64,000 nucleotides of DNA from Gnetum montanum (lineage: Eukaryota > Streptophyta > Gnetopsida > Gnetales > Gnetaceae), in contig MNCI01019084.1 of NCBI GenBank assembly GCA_015680685.1, forward strand, positions 186,001 to 250,000. The letters are read 5' to 3'. The notes beneath the pieces were generated by a model, which was given only the letters and a program-made list of their open reading frames with translations, ran no database searches and was not told where the DNA came from. Below, piece after piece: positions 44,584 through 57,394 of this stretch. The number at the start of each line of letters is the position of its first letter. The stretch's first letter is position 1. Made by a program: the position numbers and the translations under genes.

Positions 44584-45623
44584 TGATGAGATGTGATTCG
44601 CATGAGCTGTGATATCGCATACGTAATATCATAGCTGCCACAATATCATGTCATCCCCTACGATATCGCATACGCGATATCGTGGTCTGCCGAAATATCT
44701 ATAAATTAGAGGCAGCTCTCCCTTGTTTCCCCATCCTGAGTTAGAAGTAGAAAAACTCTGGCAGTTTGATCACTCCAGAGATAGAATATTTTCCATGTGC
44801 CCACAGTAGAAGTCCTAAAGTGAATGGATCTTTGTTTGAGCAACATTGTACCTGAACATAAGTTGTGTACGACAATAAAGATGAGCTTTCTAGATAAACT
44901 TTGCAATGCATGGAATACGATTTTATTTATTATTTTCTCTCTTACCCTTAAACTCCTAGAATGCGGTATGAGTATGACTTGATTAGGAGCATCTAAGGAT
45001 GTGTACAGATAGTTAAGGAATTGGCTACTCATCGCATTCGTTATGAGTACGACTTGATTATGAGCATCTAGTGTGACTGCTTGGTAACCTAGTGGCGTAT
45101 CCAGGATCTACGCTTGGTAATCCAAGTGGTAGTCCTAGATGTGTATAGTTAGTCAAGGAATCGATTGCTCATCACACTTAGGCTAGATAGATTCTCTCAA
45201 CCCTTTCCTCCTAGTTAGGTGCCTCAGTACGCCCACTTCAAGCACGTGCATTACGCACAGTGATCCCAGCAATGATTAGGGTTTGGTAGCCATGGTTGCT
45301 TCGATTCAGGGTGTGTACGATAAGTGGAAACAGATGCTAATGCTACGTAATTTAGACTTAGGTCATTAGTTAGAGTTAGCTAGTTTCTCAACCCTTCACC
45401 TCAATAGCATAGGAGAAAAACTTTAAAAACTATAAAAATCATATACCTTGGACTTACTTAACCATACACTGTGACAACTACAAGTAAGTTTGAGAAGAAA
45501 ACGAATAATTAACCCCAAGTGTTCTATGGGGCATGTACTCACTTAGTCTACGGAGTTCGATCGGATCACGTGTGCTACGCTCGTTTTGTATGGTTGAGTG
45601 TAGGGGTACCTCGCCACTCATTA
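44584..45623 (+). repeat. 3' LTR of Ath1
   Basis: Starts TGATGAGATGTGATTCGC after GGGGGTA and ends CTCATTA. U3 has an inverted repeat with arms ACGATATCGC and GCGATATCGT, spacer ATAC (44660-44683). TATA box TCTATAAATTAG near 44698. Confidence 0.87.
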
Positions 45624-45628
45624 GTATC

Positions 45629-46448
45629 TTAGAAAATTCAAAAATCTAATAGCCATTTGTGTATGCTTTTTTATTGTTCATTTTATAGTAGATGTAAATA
45701 TAAGAATTACAAAATGCAAATAGGAAAGTCCTAAATTTTGAAAGAAATAACAAAAATAAGAGTGTGAATAACAAAAATTTTAAATTATAGTTTAAGAAAA
45801 CTATATTATAGAAATTAATAAAAGTGGAATGAAATTTATATAAATACCATATATGTTTATGATTGCATGTGATTCATTGAAAAATTGAAAAAAATTAATA
45901 TAGTGTGTTCACGTGAAGCATTTTATACATCTATTATGTTGATTTTCAGCCATTCAATAAATCACAAAATGATGTAACACAAAACATTGTACAGATTATT
46001 CTTGATCAAAGATGTTAGTGTTGTAGCTAGGCACTGGGAAGTGCATGAAGGATTTAAGTTACTAGATGTTGACCAACATGTGCTTATGAGGATTTGTTGG
46101 GTAGTGAATTGTCATAGCCCAAGAAGAAAAAGTTGAGTGTATGATGTAGTGTAAGATGCTAGGATTACAAAAAATTGAAAATAATTTTTACTTTATCAAA
46201 TACACTAATGTGCAAGGTAGAAACAAGTAGAGAGTATTTGTAGATGGGTTTGGATGAAGAAACTTAAACCACTAATTAAAGCATCATAATTGGTTATGAT
46301 AGTCATAATGGAGGTACCCATTCACAACTCGTATGTGAGACAATAGAACAATGAACTACATTACTATTCACCCTTGCCTTATCAAGTTGTTCTATCTCCT
46401 TCTTCTATTGGTGTTGGACTATTTTATCTTGATCTAAAAATACTAGTC
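45629..46448 (+). other. Unassigned AT-rich flank
   Basis: About 0.8 kb between the Ath1 target site and the Ath3 LTR. No coding, LTR or RNA feature recognised. Together with 38079-38172 it probably represents the sequence Ath1 inserted into. Confidence 0.3.
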
Positions 46449-47294
46449 GATGAGCAACGAGCTATCCCTACACCTAACCATACGAATCACCAATGTTCAC
46501 TAAGTGATTTGGTTGAATTCTGTAGACTTTAGCTCCTAAGTATAGATGATCTAGGTAGTGAATCTCAAGGATGCGATCATTGTCTTCCCAATTTCACTTG
46601 TGATGTGCAATTGTATGGTTAAGTGTAATTGAGGTATATGATTTGTATCATTTTTATATTTTTCATTTAATTTTCCTATGTGCAAAAAATAAAGTAATTA
46701 AATGTTTAATTAATCTAAGAACTAATTAATGCTATAGATTAATCCTAATACAAGCATTTATTCGCACCTTCCATACACATCCTGAACATGTTGCAACGTT
46801 ACTAGGTTACCAAGTGTAAGTGCTATTGGGATTACTAAGCATTAAAATATGCTTGAGGTGGTTGTACTTATGTGCATTAATTACATACTATTAATTAATT
46901 AATTAAATGCATGAACATAAATAGCATAAATAGTAAATGTATTAAGTAAAAATTATGCTAAGTCCAAGTGCTACAACATTTATTAAGAAAGCTCATCTTT
47001 ATTGCCATTCACGCTAAGTTGTCCAGGTACATCAATGCTTGAATAAAGATCCATACACTTCTCAACTTCTACTGCAAGCACTTAAAAAATATTCTAACTC
47101 TAGAAGAAACAAACTACAAGAGTTTGGCTATGTCACTTAACAATGAATGCCAGAAATGCAATGAGTGCATGCATTTATATAGGGAAGGATAGATACTTTG
47201 TGGATGTGTATGTGTTAATGCATCAAACCATGCATCAATGGGATCATGTCGACAAAATCGCGTTGATGTAGTCCAATCAAGCATGACTCATCAT
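46449..47294 (-). repeat. 3' LTR of Ath3
   Basis: Minus strand: starts TGATGAGTCATGCTTGATTGG at 47294 and ends GTTGCTCATCG near 46449. U3 has TTGATGCAT direct repeats; TATA-like CTATATAAATGC near 47195. R-U5 contains AATAAAGATGAGC as in the other Athila-like LTRs. Confidence 0.72.
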
Positions 47295-47565
47295 AGTTGC
47301 ATGACTTAATAAAAACTCATTGTTGAGTTAACAAAAGAAGAAATAATAATTTTATAAAATTTTCAGAAGGTATGGGATTATTGATTGACTGACTGACACT
47401 CACACTGACTCAAACTAATGCTAAGTGCCCAAATGTAAGAATTTACAACTTTTATAAAAATTGGTATTTATGAAAAAAAATTGAACAATGTACAAAAAAT
47501 AACAATAAAACCCCTTTGGTAGCTTGAAGATAAGGAGAAAATCAAGTAGTCTTAGGTGATGAAGG

Positions 47566-50390
47566 TTCCTAAAGTATCAAATGATCTTCTTCTACCTCTG
47601 GTGCATGTGGTGGTTGTGGTTGAGGTTGTTTGAATATAGTTGCAATTGCTAGTGGAAGAGGGAAAGCATCCACAAATGGTTTAATCGTCTCCTTCTTACT
47701 CTGGGGATCATACATAGTCCACACAACATCACCAATGTGGGCCAGTATAGGAACATCCCATGGACAAGGAATTGTAGGGAACAACTCCTTCACATTAACA
47801 AACTAGACTATGAATTGTTTGTGTTCAATATCACATGGCCTAATAGTATTATCTAGCTACTGGTAGTCATTCATTCCTTGAGAGAGGTTCTTAGTTTTTG
47901 ATCATTGATTAATGAAGAACTCTATGAGAACATTGAGTTCAACATTTGCCATTTCTATATTCTACTTCATCTCCTTCTGATGCTTGAAATCAGCCTTGTA
48001 TAATAGGTATGAGTTGGTCACTTGCTTCTCCAATTCTAACCTTGATTTCCTAGTAGTCAACATTACTAAATTTTCATAATGGAGGTTGGAAAGCTTCATG
48101 TATTTTGTCATCTCTTTGATTTGTAGCTTCTTGAGGTAGAATTTTGCCTTTTTGTATGTGTTCAACCCATCAAAGATGCATTACTATACATCACTTGAGT
48201 CGCTGGAAGATCTCATTCTCTTTTTCCTTCATCAATATGATTTTTCTTTTATTGATCTCTTTCTGAAGGATAACTTGGTTCATATAATGGTTCTTAATCC
48301 TTTTGAATTTGAGGGCCTCATTCTTCTAGGAAGTGATTTCAGTTGTAGATTTTTGTCAAAGAGTATATACCTCCTTCATCGAGAGATTATGATTTTCTAC
48401 TGTCAACATCCTTAGGTCCATGGTTACCTTGGAAAGTTGCTCCTGTAGTTGTCTCATGTATTCAACCATTTGGTACTTTTTGAGCTCAACATTACACAAG
48501 CAATAGTTATTCTTGGTTAGAAATTCATTCTCCTTATGAATCTCTGATAAGTCCTTCTCAGCGTTGTAATCCATTACTATTTCTATGAACTCATCAAAGA
48601 CTATGGTCTCCTTGGTGTTCTCAGCTACTTTACATTTTTCTTGAAGCTGCAAAAAAGCTTCATCTCTGATTATAACATGGTCAAGAACTATGGGATTAGT
48701 GAGGCTGACTCTTAGTTTTGAAAACTTAGTAGCCAAGTGTTGATTTTTAGCTGTGGTTTCCTCAAGTTGGGCATTAGTGATGATGCACTTACCCTTAGCC
48801 TCCAATAGCATCGACATAACTGCAGAGATGTCATTCGAAAGATCAAAGACCTCTAAGATTGGTTTCCTAGTCCAACTAGTTGTTTTAGTAATTCTTCATG
48901 ATGGGTAGTGATGAATCTCCCACTTGCTAATTCTATAGATGTCTACACATATTTGAGTGCAGCAACATCTAGTATAATATCTATAGGAAGATTGAGTGTT
49001 TTTTCCACTCTATTAGGCATCACCTCGAACACTGTTTCTTGCACTTGGTGTTGCATCACCAAGAAAGTTGCCCCATTACACTCCTCTAGGTACACTAATA
49101 AGGTAGTAGCACTTACAGAGATCTTTGGAAATTACTGTTGTCCTAGAATGGACACTGTTACCTCTTAGGCACTAGGATTCAAACATGCAGGCACCTACAT
49201 TCATTGGGAAGAAAATGTTGGCAACATGTCTTCCAACCAGCTGATGGTATGAATGACCTCATTTAAGTGACTTAGGAATGGCCGATAGATGGATGGATCA
49301 CCACTTGATCCAGCCTACTACTATTGCAGGAGTTGCTCATAGAGTTTCTCCATGTGCTCCATGGCAACACAAGCCTTTGACATTATTTCATGAGTGGGTG
49401 GTGGTGGTGGCTACTCCTCTTCTTATGCCTTGATAGGAACCTTGTCCTCCATCATTTTTTCCTAAGAGGCAGTAGGGGCATGTTAAAGGGTGTCATTGGA
49501 ATAGCCGGCTATTCTTTTCCTTTTGCATAATTTTTGAATCAGGCATGGGAAGTGGAGTGCCTTTCTCCCATGCTTATTTTCCTTAAAGTGCTTCTTTATC
49601 TCAACATAGATTAGATGTGAGAGATTAAGTAGAAATTTCCTATTTAGAGTGGCACATGCATGGGTAGAGAAGGTTGTTATCTTAATTGAACTCACCATTG
49701 GATTGAGATAGTAGGCTATGATCTTAAAGTATGCTCATTATGCTATTATGAATGCACTATATTATTTGCAATCAACTCCATAGCACCATTGGATCCACTT
49801 CTTTTTTACCTCTCAGTCTACTTGCATTGAGATTTCTACCAAGGTTGTCCTAGTGTCTGGCAACTTGATGGCCTAAGAGATGGCCTCCATCAAATAGGAC
49901 ACACTAATGTCCTTGACTTTCAGCATGACATTAGGTTACCTATTTTTCCAGAAAAGATATGTTTCTTCCATGTACCATACGCCACTAAAGATAAGAATAA
50001 GCCATATGGAAGAAGTCTGCAACTAAGTTTTAACTTCTTTTGGGGCAAAGTCCAAGAAAGAACAAAAGTTTAGCTCTTAGAGAACTGAATGTTGAATCTC
50101 CTTAGGCTTTATTTACTTAAGGTAGGCATCTATCAATGTGACCTCAAGGTTTAGCCTTGGTCCCGATGCCTCATCCTAGTGGGATTTGTTTGTTTTAGCT
50201 TCAAGAATGTGTCAAATAGATTCCACTTTTGGCTCCTCTTGAAGATGTCCCATGGCATGCATTTTGACTACTTATTCTTGGGGCTAATCTGGCTATTGGC
50301 CCCTTCCAATTCTAGGCCACTTATCCCTTGGTTGGGATGGTCTTGCCTCCTATCCATGTTAATCCCTTGGTCTACATGCCATATATAATC
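47566..50390 (-). pseudogene. Ath3 extra gene: transposon-protein-like domain plus long coiled coil
   Basis: Placed between integrase and 3' LTR, same sense as pol, the position of the env-like ORF in Athila. Readable segments in order: 49698-49483 (SHLIYVEIKKHFKENKHGRK, ALHFPCLIQKLCKRKR, which resembles the end of the plant 'putative transposon protein' domain), 48817-48356 (153 open codons, strongly helical, for example RQLQEQLSKVTMDLRMLTVE), 48165-47962 (TYKKAKFYLKKLQIKEM) and 47793-47569 (ELFPTIPCPWDVPIL, then a Pro/Gln-rich end). No signal peptide or membrane helix was seen, which argues against an envelope glycoprotein. Stops and shifts separate the segments. Ath4 carries the same C-terminus. 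Confidence 0.62.
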
Positions 50391-50639
50391 ACAACATGTT
50401 TAAGGATTAGTGTTTGATGTGTAACTTTGGAACACTTGGGTACCTTGGTCTCTTTGAATTAGTTACACTTTGGCTAAGTTGTGATCATGGAAGATTTGAT
50501 TATTTTAATATTACTTTATTTAGATGGCTACTAGAGTTCATTAGAAAGGTTTAAATCTCATGAATTAGTGATTTTAATATTATTTTATTAGTTAAACCTT
50601 GTGAGAGTTAGAAAAATTTTAAAAAAATTTCATCAAAGA

Positions 50640-52340
50640 CCTAAGGTTTGTGGCCCCCATGACATAGAGCTCACATTCGATAGTTGTAGGACTAAAGAAA
50701 AAGGTTAATCAGACAAGTGATTTGCAAGATATGGGCTCTAGAATGTTCTAGGCTTTGAAAACTACAAAAAATCCTTATGTATTTGAAAGAAATGTGTAAA
50801 AATGGAAAGTATTTGTGCATATATATAGAATTTTTGTGTTGTGTCCAACCAATAGTGTTGACGGGGTTGTATTGGCCATCGATGTAGTTGTTTGAAAAAA
50901 ATTTTGCACTTGAAAAATGAAGTAAAAACAAAGATTTTTGGAATAAAATTAGAGTCAAAAGGAAGAGAAGGAAGCCTAGAACATGATGAAATGCATGGAG
51001 GAGTCTAGATAATTCACAAAAAAGAAGATTTTGCATGGAGAATTTTAATGAAGAAGTGCACAACTAGACATAACCAATGTGGAGCACAATAGATTTGAAT
51101 GCAAAAATGCCTAAGGGATGAGGAACTTAACCAACCCAACCAAGTAGTATGGAAGTGGATCCTCCTCATATTAGGCTTATGCTTTTAATTCCCTTGCATG
51201 TCCTCAAACCAAGAAGTTTGTGGACCTCATGGATGATTAATGGCTATGGTTAGTTAAGGACCAAATCACCAAAGAAACTATCAAAGAACATTGACCTTAT
51301 CAAACAAATACATTGAAATAGACATGATAAATGATAGTGAGGTGGGTTATGGAAAGCATAAGTAGATGAAGCAAAGAGTGGAATGAAGTCTTGTATTGTG
51401 GTCCCATGAAGTTCCTTGTGGATTTCATGGTTAATATGATCCTATAATGTCCATCCTTAGTTTGAATTAAAAAAATCACTTTCCAATGACTTTGTATTGA
51501 CATGCTTAGACTCATCCACCCCCAAGGCACACAAATATCCCCACAGATTAATCACCATTCCAAATGGTGAAGAAAAGAGGAATAGGAAGTGAGATAGACC
51601 TTAGTTAGAGGGGACCTTTAGGCATTGGTAATACATCTTTCTAGTCCCATAACTAGTGCTTGTAGCTTGTTATTTTTTCTAAGGGGTGTGCTTTGAATTT
51701 CCATTATTTTTTGTTATTTTTCTTTTTTTTTGGATTTTTGAATTTTTAGATGGGAACCACACCATGCAAACACTTTCCTTCCTATTATTGTTTGACAATA
51801 GAATAGTGAGAAATCCATGGAAATACTTATGCATCCAAGAGGATAGGTAATTACAAAGAGGATCAAATCACCTTAAATTCACACCCTTGTCTATCCAGTT
51901 AATCTTTTTCAAGTTTGAAAACTACCAAGGTCACAAGTTCATTATAAGTTTCATTTTAAGAAGGGACCTCATACTTCCAAAACAAGGGAACATCATAGAG
52001 TTTTTTGGATGGGTGGATGACATGAATTGACTACCTATTATCATGAAAAGAAACCATGTATCAGTTATCAACATTAAAATTGAAAGATAGAATCCAAACA
52101 TTAGAAACTAAATAAGATTATAGTACAAGCCACCATCAATTAGTAGCTATAGTTGTAGCAAGGCCTTGTGGAAATAAAGAAAGAAAAGAAAAAGATAAGA
52201 AAAGAATACAAGAAATCTAAACCAAATAAAGGAAAATATAGAAAATATTGGAAAATATTTAAGTAAGAGAAAAATGTACTAAAAATGGTGTAAAACAAAA
52301 ACTATGAAAAACAAAAAAAAATTAAAAAACTAAGGAGCCA
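50640..52340 (-). other. Ath3 transition between integrase and extra gene
   Basis: Non-coding or very decayed. Contains counterparts of the Ath1/Ath2 T-rich block (52330-52180), the GAAATGAGTTCACTTCATCC segment (about 52030-51950) and the short downstream ORF (51700-51300, open only at 51530-51300). Confidence 0.5.
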
Positions 52341-52349
52341 CTTTGATTA

Positions 52350-55000
52350 TTCAACATGGATGGCCATCTCCCCCACAACTAAATTGGAAGGAGGAGATTT
52401 GAAAAATTAAGCATGCATGTCCATTTGTTGAGATGTTCTAGTCACTAGCTCTCTTAGGTTCATGGAAAGGCTTTAGGTTAGTATTTTTGTGATCTTCCTA
52501 TTCGTAACTTCTACTTAACTATTAGCTTGGGGTGATATGGTGTTGTTAGTTTATGTTTAACCCCCAAGTGTTGCATGAGCTTTCGAAAGGCAGTGCTTAT
52601 AAAGTAAGTTCCATTGTCAAAAATAAGCACACGTGATAGCCAAAGCTTATTTATAACATTGTTGTACAAATTGAGTAACCATAGAAGATGTATAATCGAT
52701 GATGGTTGTAGCTTCTATCCATTTAATATAGTAGTTAATAACTACTATGATATATGTATTTCTATTCAACATGGGACTTATGGGATCCATGAAGTTAATG
52801 CCCTAAATATTGAAGGGCTCCAATGTTTGGGGATCCACTATTGAGACCCCTCACCCCTCCATATGAGCAGTTATCCCATTATTGCATTGGCAGCGATCAC
52901 AAGAGTGGATGAAGTGGTGAGTGTCCCTGAAAAGTGTTGACTAGTAATATCCTACCATGAGGATTTTAATGACCATGCATCTCCTAGCATAGTGGTCCCC
53001 ACAAGGGCCCTCATGAGCATCTTGGAGGATGTGTAGTTGATCATCATCAGGTATGCACCATCAAACTAGGACATCAAAGCACACCTTGTAAATATGTCTA
53101 TTGATTTCCATGAAGTGTTTTTCTTGGTGAAGAAATAATTGTTTCTTCCTCTTTTCCCATTCCTATGGCATCTCCTTAGTGAGAAGGTAGGTGAGAATGC
53201 AATCGTACTAGTTGGTTTTAGTGGACACTTGTTCAGTTATTGCTCCAGCAAAGAGGAGTTCATCAGGGAATTGATCTAAAAGTGGGCTCTCCTCCTCTTT
53301 GTTTTCTCATCTTAACTAAGACAAGTGATGAGCAATCACATTCTTAGTCACCTTTTGATATACCATAGTTAGATCAAATTCTTGCAAGATCACCAACCAT
53401 CGTATGCCACAAGGGCTCATTGTTGGCTTATTCATCAAGAATCAGATTGCATTATCGTCCTATGCACAAACATCTTATACCATAGCACATAGTGCTAGAA
53501 TTTTTTCAACTCATAGACCATTGCCATTAGTTCTTTATTTGTGGTGGTGTAGCTTAGTTTGGCCTCGACAATGTTTTTTCTCACATAGTGGATGTAGTAA
53601 GGAAATTTCTAATTGTCCAATTACATGAGAATAGCTCCCAAGGCATAATTGGATACGTCTATCATGATGTGGAAAGGTTTAAACTAATTAGGTGCTTGTA
53701 GAACCAGAGTTTCCATGAGCTTTTGCTTGAGTTGTTGGAATGCATGCTTGCATTCCTTAGTCTAGATGAATGGAGCATCCTTCTTTGTTAGCTCCACCAA
53801 TGATTTAGCAATCATAGAGAAATTTTTGATGAAGCATCGATAGTAGTTAGTGTGGCCAATGAATGACCTCACATATTTGACTATTTTAGGTTGTTGAGTG
53901 ATTCCTTGGATGAATCTTGTTTTTCTAGGGTTCATTTTAATCTCTTTTTGAGATTTTCTATGCCCCAAGACAATGCCCACTTGGACCATCAAGTGGCTTT
54001 TCTACTAGTTGAGCCTAAGGCTTATCTTCACACACCTTTTTAGCACTTGCTTAAGGCAATCTAAGGCTTGCTTGAACATAGCCCTATAGGTGGAGAAGTC
54101 ATCCATGAAGACTTCCATTCCAATACCAATCTATTGTTAAAATATTCTTAGGACAAGGCATTGGAATATTGTAGGGACATTGCATAGGCTGAACGACATC
54201 TTTCTATATGCAAAAACCTCCTAGGGACTCATGAATGTGGTTTTGGCCTAATCTAGATTTGATTGTAGCCAGTATAACCATCTAGGAAGCTATAGTAACA
54301 ATGCTTAGAAATGGTGTTGAACAACTAGTTCACAAATAATAACATAAGGTAATCCTTGTATGTTACCATATTCAATAGCCTAAAATTGGTGCAGATAGTT
54401 CATTTTCCACTTTTCTTTGATACCATGATGAGTGGGCTAGCCCACTCACTATCTACAATTAGGTAGATGAACCCTACCTTGAGGATTTTTTTGATCTCCT
54501 CTTTAACAATATGCTTTAGTTTTGGATTCAGTCACCATGACAACTACCTCTTTGGTTTAATGGAGGAATCTATGTAGATGCAATGCTAGCATATCCTTGG
54601 ATCAATTCCAGTTAGCTCATGATATGACCAAGCAAAGGTTGTTGGCCATTTTTTGACAACCTCTAATAGCTACTGTTTTTGCATAGGAGTAAGGTTGGCA
54701 TTGATAATGACCAACTTGCCATTTTTCAAAAAATCATATTCCATTCCATCTAGTAGATTTTTTAACTTAAGGGGCTCCTATTTAAATCTCTCAAGGATTT
54801 CCAAATCTCCCTAATTGGTGTCATCGGTTTCATTGGAGAGTTGGCAATGGATTTGCTCTATTTCATCCATGCCTTTAATGTAGGCACTTGTTAGGCTCTT
54901 AGTTTGTTCCATGCAAAATGTTGAATTACTTTCAAATTCAACTATCAGCAATTGGGTGTCCTCCTATTTTATGGCCATTGCATATAGGAACCTTTGAATT
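52350..55000 (-). pseudogene. Ath3 RT, RNase H and integrase
   Basis: Minus strand. RT: YLIVDSEWASPLIMVSKKSGK near 54463-54401, then FMDDFSTYRAMF near 54107-54070, the F-M-D-D form typical of Athila, and PKIVKYVRSFIGHTNYYRCF near 53896-53837. RNase H: AKLSYTTTNKELMAMVYELK near 53562-53503. Integrase: zinc domain end DRCQCNNGITAHMEG near 52899-52855, core GINFMDPI and IFDNGTYF, then GVKHKLTTPYHPK. The third catalytic acidic residue is not preserved visibly. Numerous stops. This is the only pol of the Athila-like group in the window. Confidence 0.78.
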
Positions 55001-55049
55001 TCTGAGACATTTAAACATTACCTACATGCTATGATTGTTGTACTTTTAA

Positions 55050-55430
55050 TTGTTCATACTTTTTGCATGTAGTGGCAACTTGTGTCACTGTACGTCATGC
55101 ATGGAACGTGCTTCCTCTCGATTTTTTTAAAATCATTTTCCTTGGAAATCTCCAAGGAGAGGTCTTCAATTGTACTTAGCCAAGCCCTTCGCATGATGAT
55201 TAGAAAGTTCCCCTTACAATTATCCATATGAATCACTACGAAGTTAGTAGGATAGGATCACCCATAGATGATGGTCATAATGTTCTTCACCAATTCCAAG
55301 AAAATAGTGATGGATTGATTTGCTAACTTAAGATGAATGTTGCTCTTCTTGAGAGGAGGTAGGTTCTAGGTTTTGTACATTTCATGAGAGATAAAATTGA
55401 TACTATAAATTTAGTCTAGAAAAGCCTTGA
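55050..55430 (-). pseudogene. Ath3 aspartic protease remnant
   Basis: Open at 55236-55054 with GNFLIIMRRAWLS, DLSLEISKENDFKKIE and VPCMTYSDTS, each matching Ath1/Ath2 protease. The active-site loop lies upstream in a broken stretch. Confidence 0.65.
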
Positions 55431-55449
55431 AAGGCTCATTCTTAGTGAT

Positions 55450-57394
55450 TTGCAAGTAAATAAGGGGACTCCCAAGATTAGATCTCTTTCTAGGAAGGTG
55501 GTCAACCTTTATCCAATTATTGATTGCATGGATCAACATTATAGTATGCACCTTGGGAGGCATTTGGTTCGAGGGGATCTCGAAGGGTGTTGCGAAGGAG
55601 GAAGGAGAAGCATAGTAGTCGCAAGTATCTCTTAGGGCTTGGTAGGACTATTGATTCAGAAAAAGAGTCTTTTGTGAGGTTTAGTATCTGAACCACTCAG
55701 CTAGGGAGCTAGCTATAAGTTAATAGCTCTTATGGTGTTTCTTTGCTATGGCTGGGTTGGAATTTCATCTTGCATGGATGGAGTGGGTGGCAACTGAGTT
55801 GAGGGTGGAGGTACAAGTATAGAAGGATGAGGAGGGTAATATGGAAATGGGAGCTCCCCTCTAAAATATTGTGCTCTATAATACTCAAGAGGGTAGTAGT
55901 GGTGTTGGAAAGAAGCATGACTAGAAGAGTCACAAAGAGAAATGAATTGTTGAACATAATACCTGTATGGATCTAGCTATCGGTAAGGATATTTTTGCCT
56001 TGGTGGTGGCATTCCCCACAACTACAAGTGTTTCCACTATTGGTATTGCTTGTGAGGTTGAGGTGGAGCTCCACTCAGATAGTAGGCTTATTGGTGGAAT
56101 TGCCTATTTTTGCCTTGAAGATAAGGTAAGCTCATGGGTGTTTGCCTTTTTGTCAATCTAGGATTCAAAGCATACATGCTAGATTCTTGTAAGCATGACA
56201 CAAATAGGAAAAATCCCTTAGGATGCTCGTATTACCAGATGTTACACCCACCATCATCATCTTTCTTTGAATCCACAACCTCTTCAACGGTAGCAACTTT
56301 GACCTTACCGCTCTGATGGGCACGTTTAGCTTTGTTCCTTCTTCTTTGATCATGAACACTACCTTGCTCTTTGGACACCTTTGCAATTCATAGAGTGTTT
56401 TGAAAATTTTCATTCAAAAGAGTCCCATATTTTGTCTACCTTGGTCAATATTTTAAGATTAGATTTTTGTATTGACAAGATTTTGCATTGCACAACTTCA
56501 TCAAGTGGTGCCTCCTTCTCATTGTAAAAAAACCAGATGTCCATTTTGTGAATGGAAGGATCTCAATTTTACTCCTATGCACTTTTCCTTTTCCTTAGCT
56601 CATATTTTTCTTTGGTAACTGGCTCAATCATCCTTTGGATTTGATGGGATTCTAGCTTTGAAAGCCTTCCTTCGACATAGATCCCAAGAGTTCTCCTCAT
56701 TTTTGTTTGGAGCCCATCTATGATATGGTGTACTTGCTCCCTATGTGAAAAGACATGGCTTGAGTATTGGTGCAACAATGAGTAATATTTTCCCATGGAC
56801 ACATCTAAGGATTCATGCATGCCTTGCTTCCATCCTTGGATCTACTTTCTCAAGTTAGGCACTTGGGAGTATGTTTAATACTTGTCATTGAAGAGTTCAA
56901 GCATTGTACTCCACTGTGTGATTGATTTTGGTTCTAAGGACTTGTACTAGCTTTTAGGCTAATTAATGTGTTTCCTATGAAACAATTTTAGTTTTTGCCA
57001 TTTATTTTCCATGTTTTGTAAGGCACATGCATCCAGAAAGGCTTAGATATGGTTTTGTTGATCAAAATTATATTTTCTTTTAAACTTAGAGAATATTTTT
57101 CATGTTCAACTATTTGACCTAGCTATCTTTCATGTGCATTGTTGGAATCCTTACAACCTTTGCAATATTAAGAATGTTTTTGGTTGCAAGTAGAGGCTCA
57201 TCGTTGTTATAACACCTATGATGGCCATGATGTCTATGATGCCCTCTATTGTCCCTTCTTTCTTTGTAGTGGACATCCCTTGATTATCCACACCCTTGGT
57301 CTCTACTATTCTAACAGGGTTTGTGATCATCTTCATTTTTCCAATTACCTTCATCATGGTCTCTTCCTCTACATCTTTAGTAAAAGCTGGAGGA
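55450..57394 (-). pseudogene. Ath3 gag, 5' end removed by Ath2
   Basis: Minus strand from the Ath2 border. Matches Ath1/Ath2 gag: LYLQPKTFL near 57180, then SLEPKSITQWSTMLELFNDK near 56940-56880 and REQVHHIIDGLQTKMRRTLG (open 56820-56575). The Cys/His region near 56210 (AGVTSGNTSILRD frame) is broken. Stops throughout. Confidence 0.72.

Larger units (their letters stand above)
38178..45623 (+). mobile_element. Ath1: non-autonomous Athila-like element (gag + protease only)
   Basis: Two LTRs (38178-39181 and 44584-45623), a tRNA-Asp-type primer site, gag, protease, a short conserved downstream ORF and a GGGGGTA purine tract. No RT, RNase H or integrase motif is found on either strand between 42352 and 44583, and the internal region is only 5.4 kb. 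The 5-base target duplication shows it moved as a unit in this form. It resembles TR-GAG-like elements, non-autonomous plant LTR elements that keep gag. Confidence 0.85.
46449..57394 (-). mobile_element. Ath3: Athila-like element with gag, pol and extra gene, minus strand
   Basis: Reading on the minus strand: gag (57394-55450, 5' part displaced by Ath2), protease (55430-55050), RT/RNase H/integrase (about 54900-52350), transition, coiled-coil gene (50390-47566), 3' LTR (47294-46449). Gag, protease, the T-rich block and the pre-LTR sequence are homologous to Ath1 and Ath2, so this is the pol-bearing relative of those elements. Its 5' LTR and start of gag should lie right of the window. Confidence 0.8.

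Noticed and set aside
45629-46448. Possible host gene in the spacer between Ath1 and Ath3
   Set aside because: No open frame, splice pattern or RNA gene could be recognised.
47566-50390. Ath3 extra gene as a true envelope glycoprotein
   Set aside because: The position fits, but no signal peptide, membrane helix or cleavage site was seen, and the protein is mostly coiled coil.
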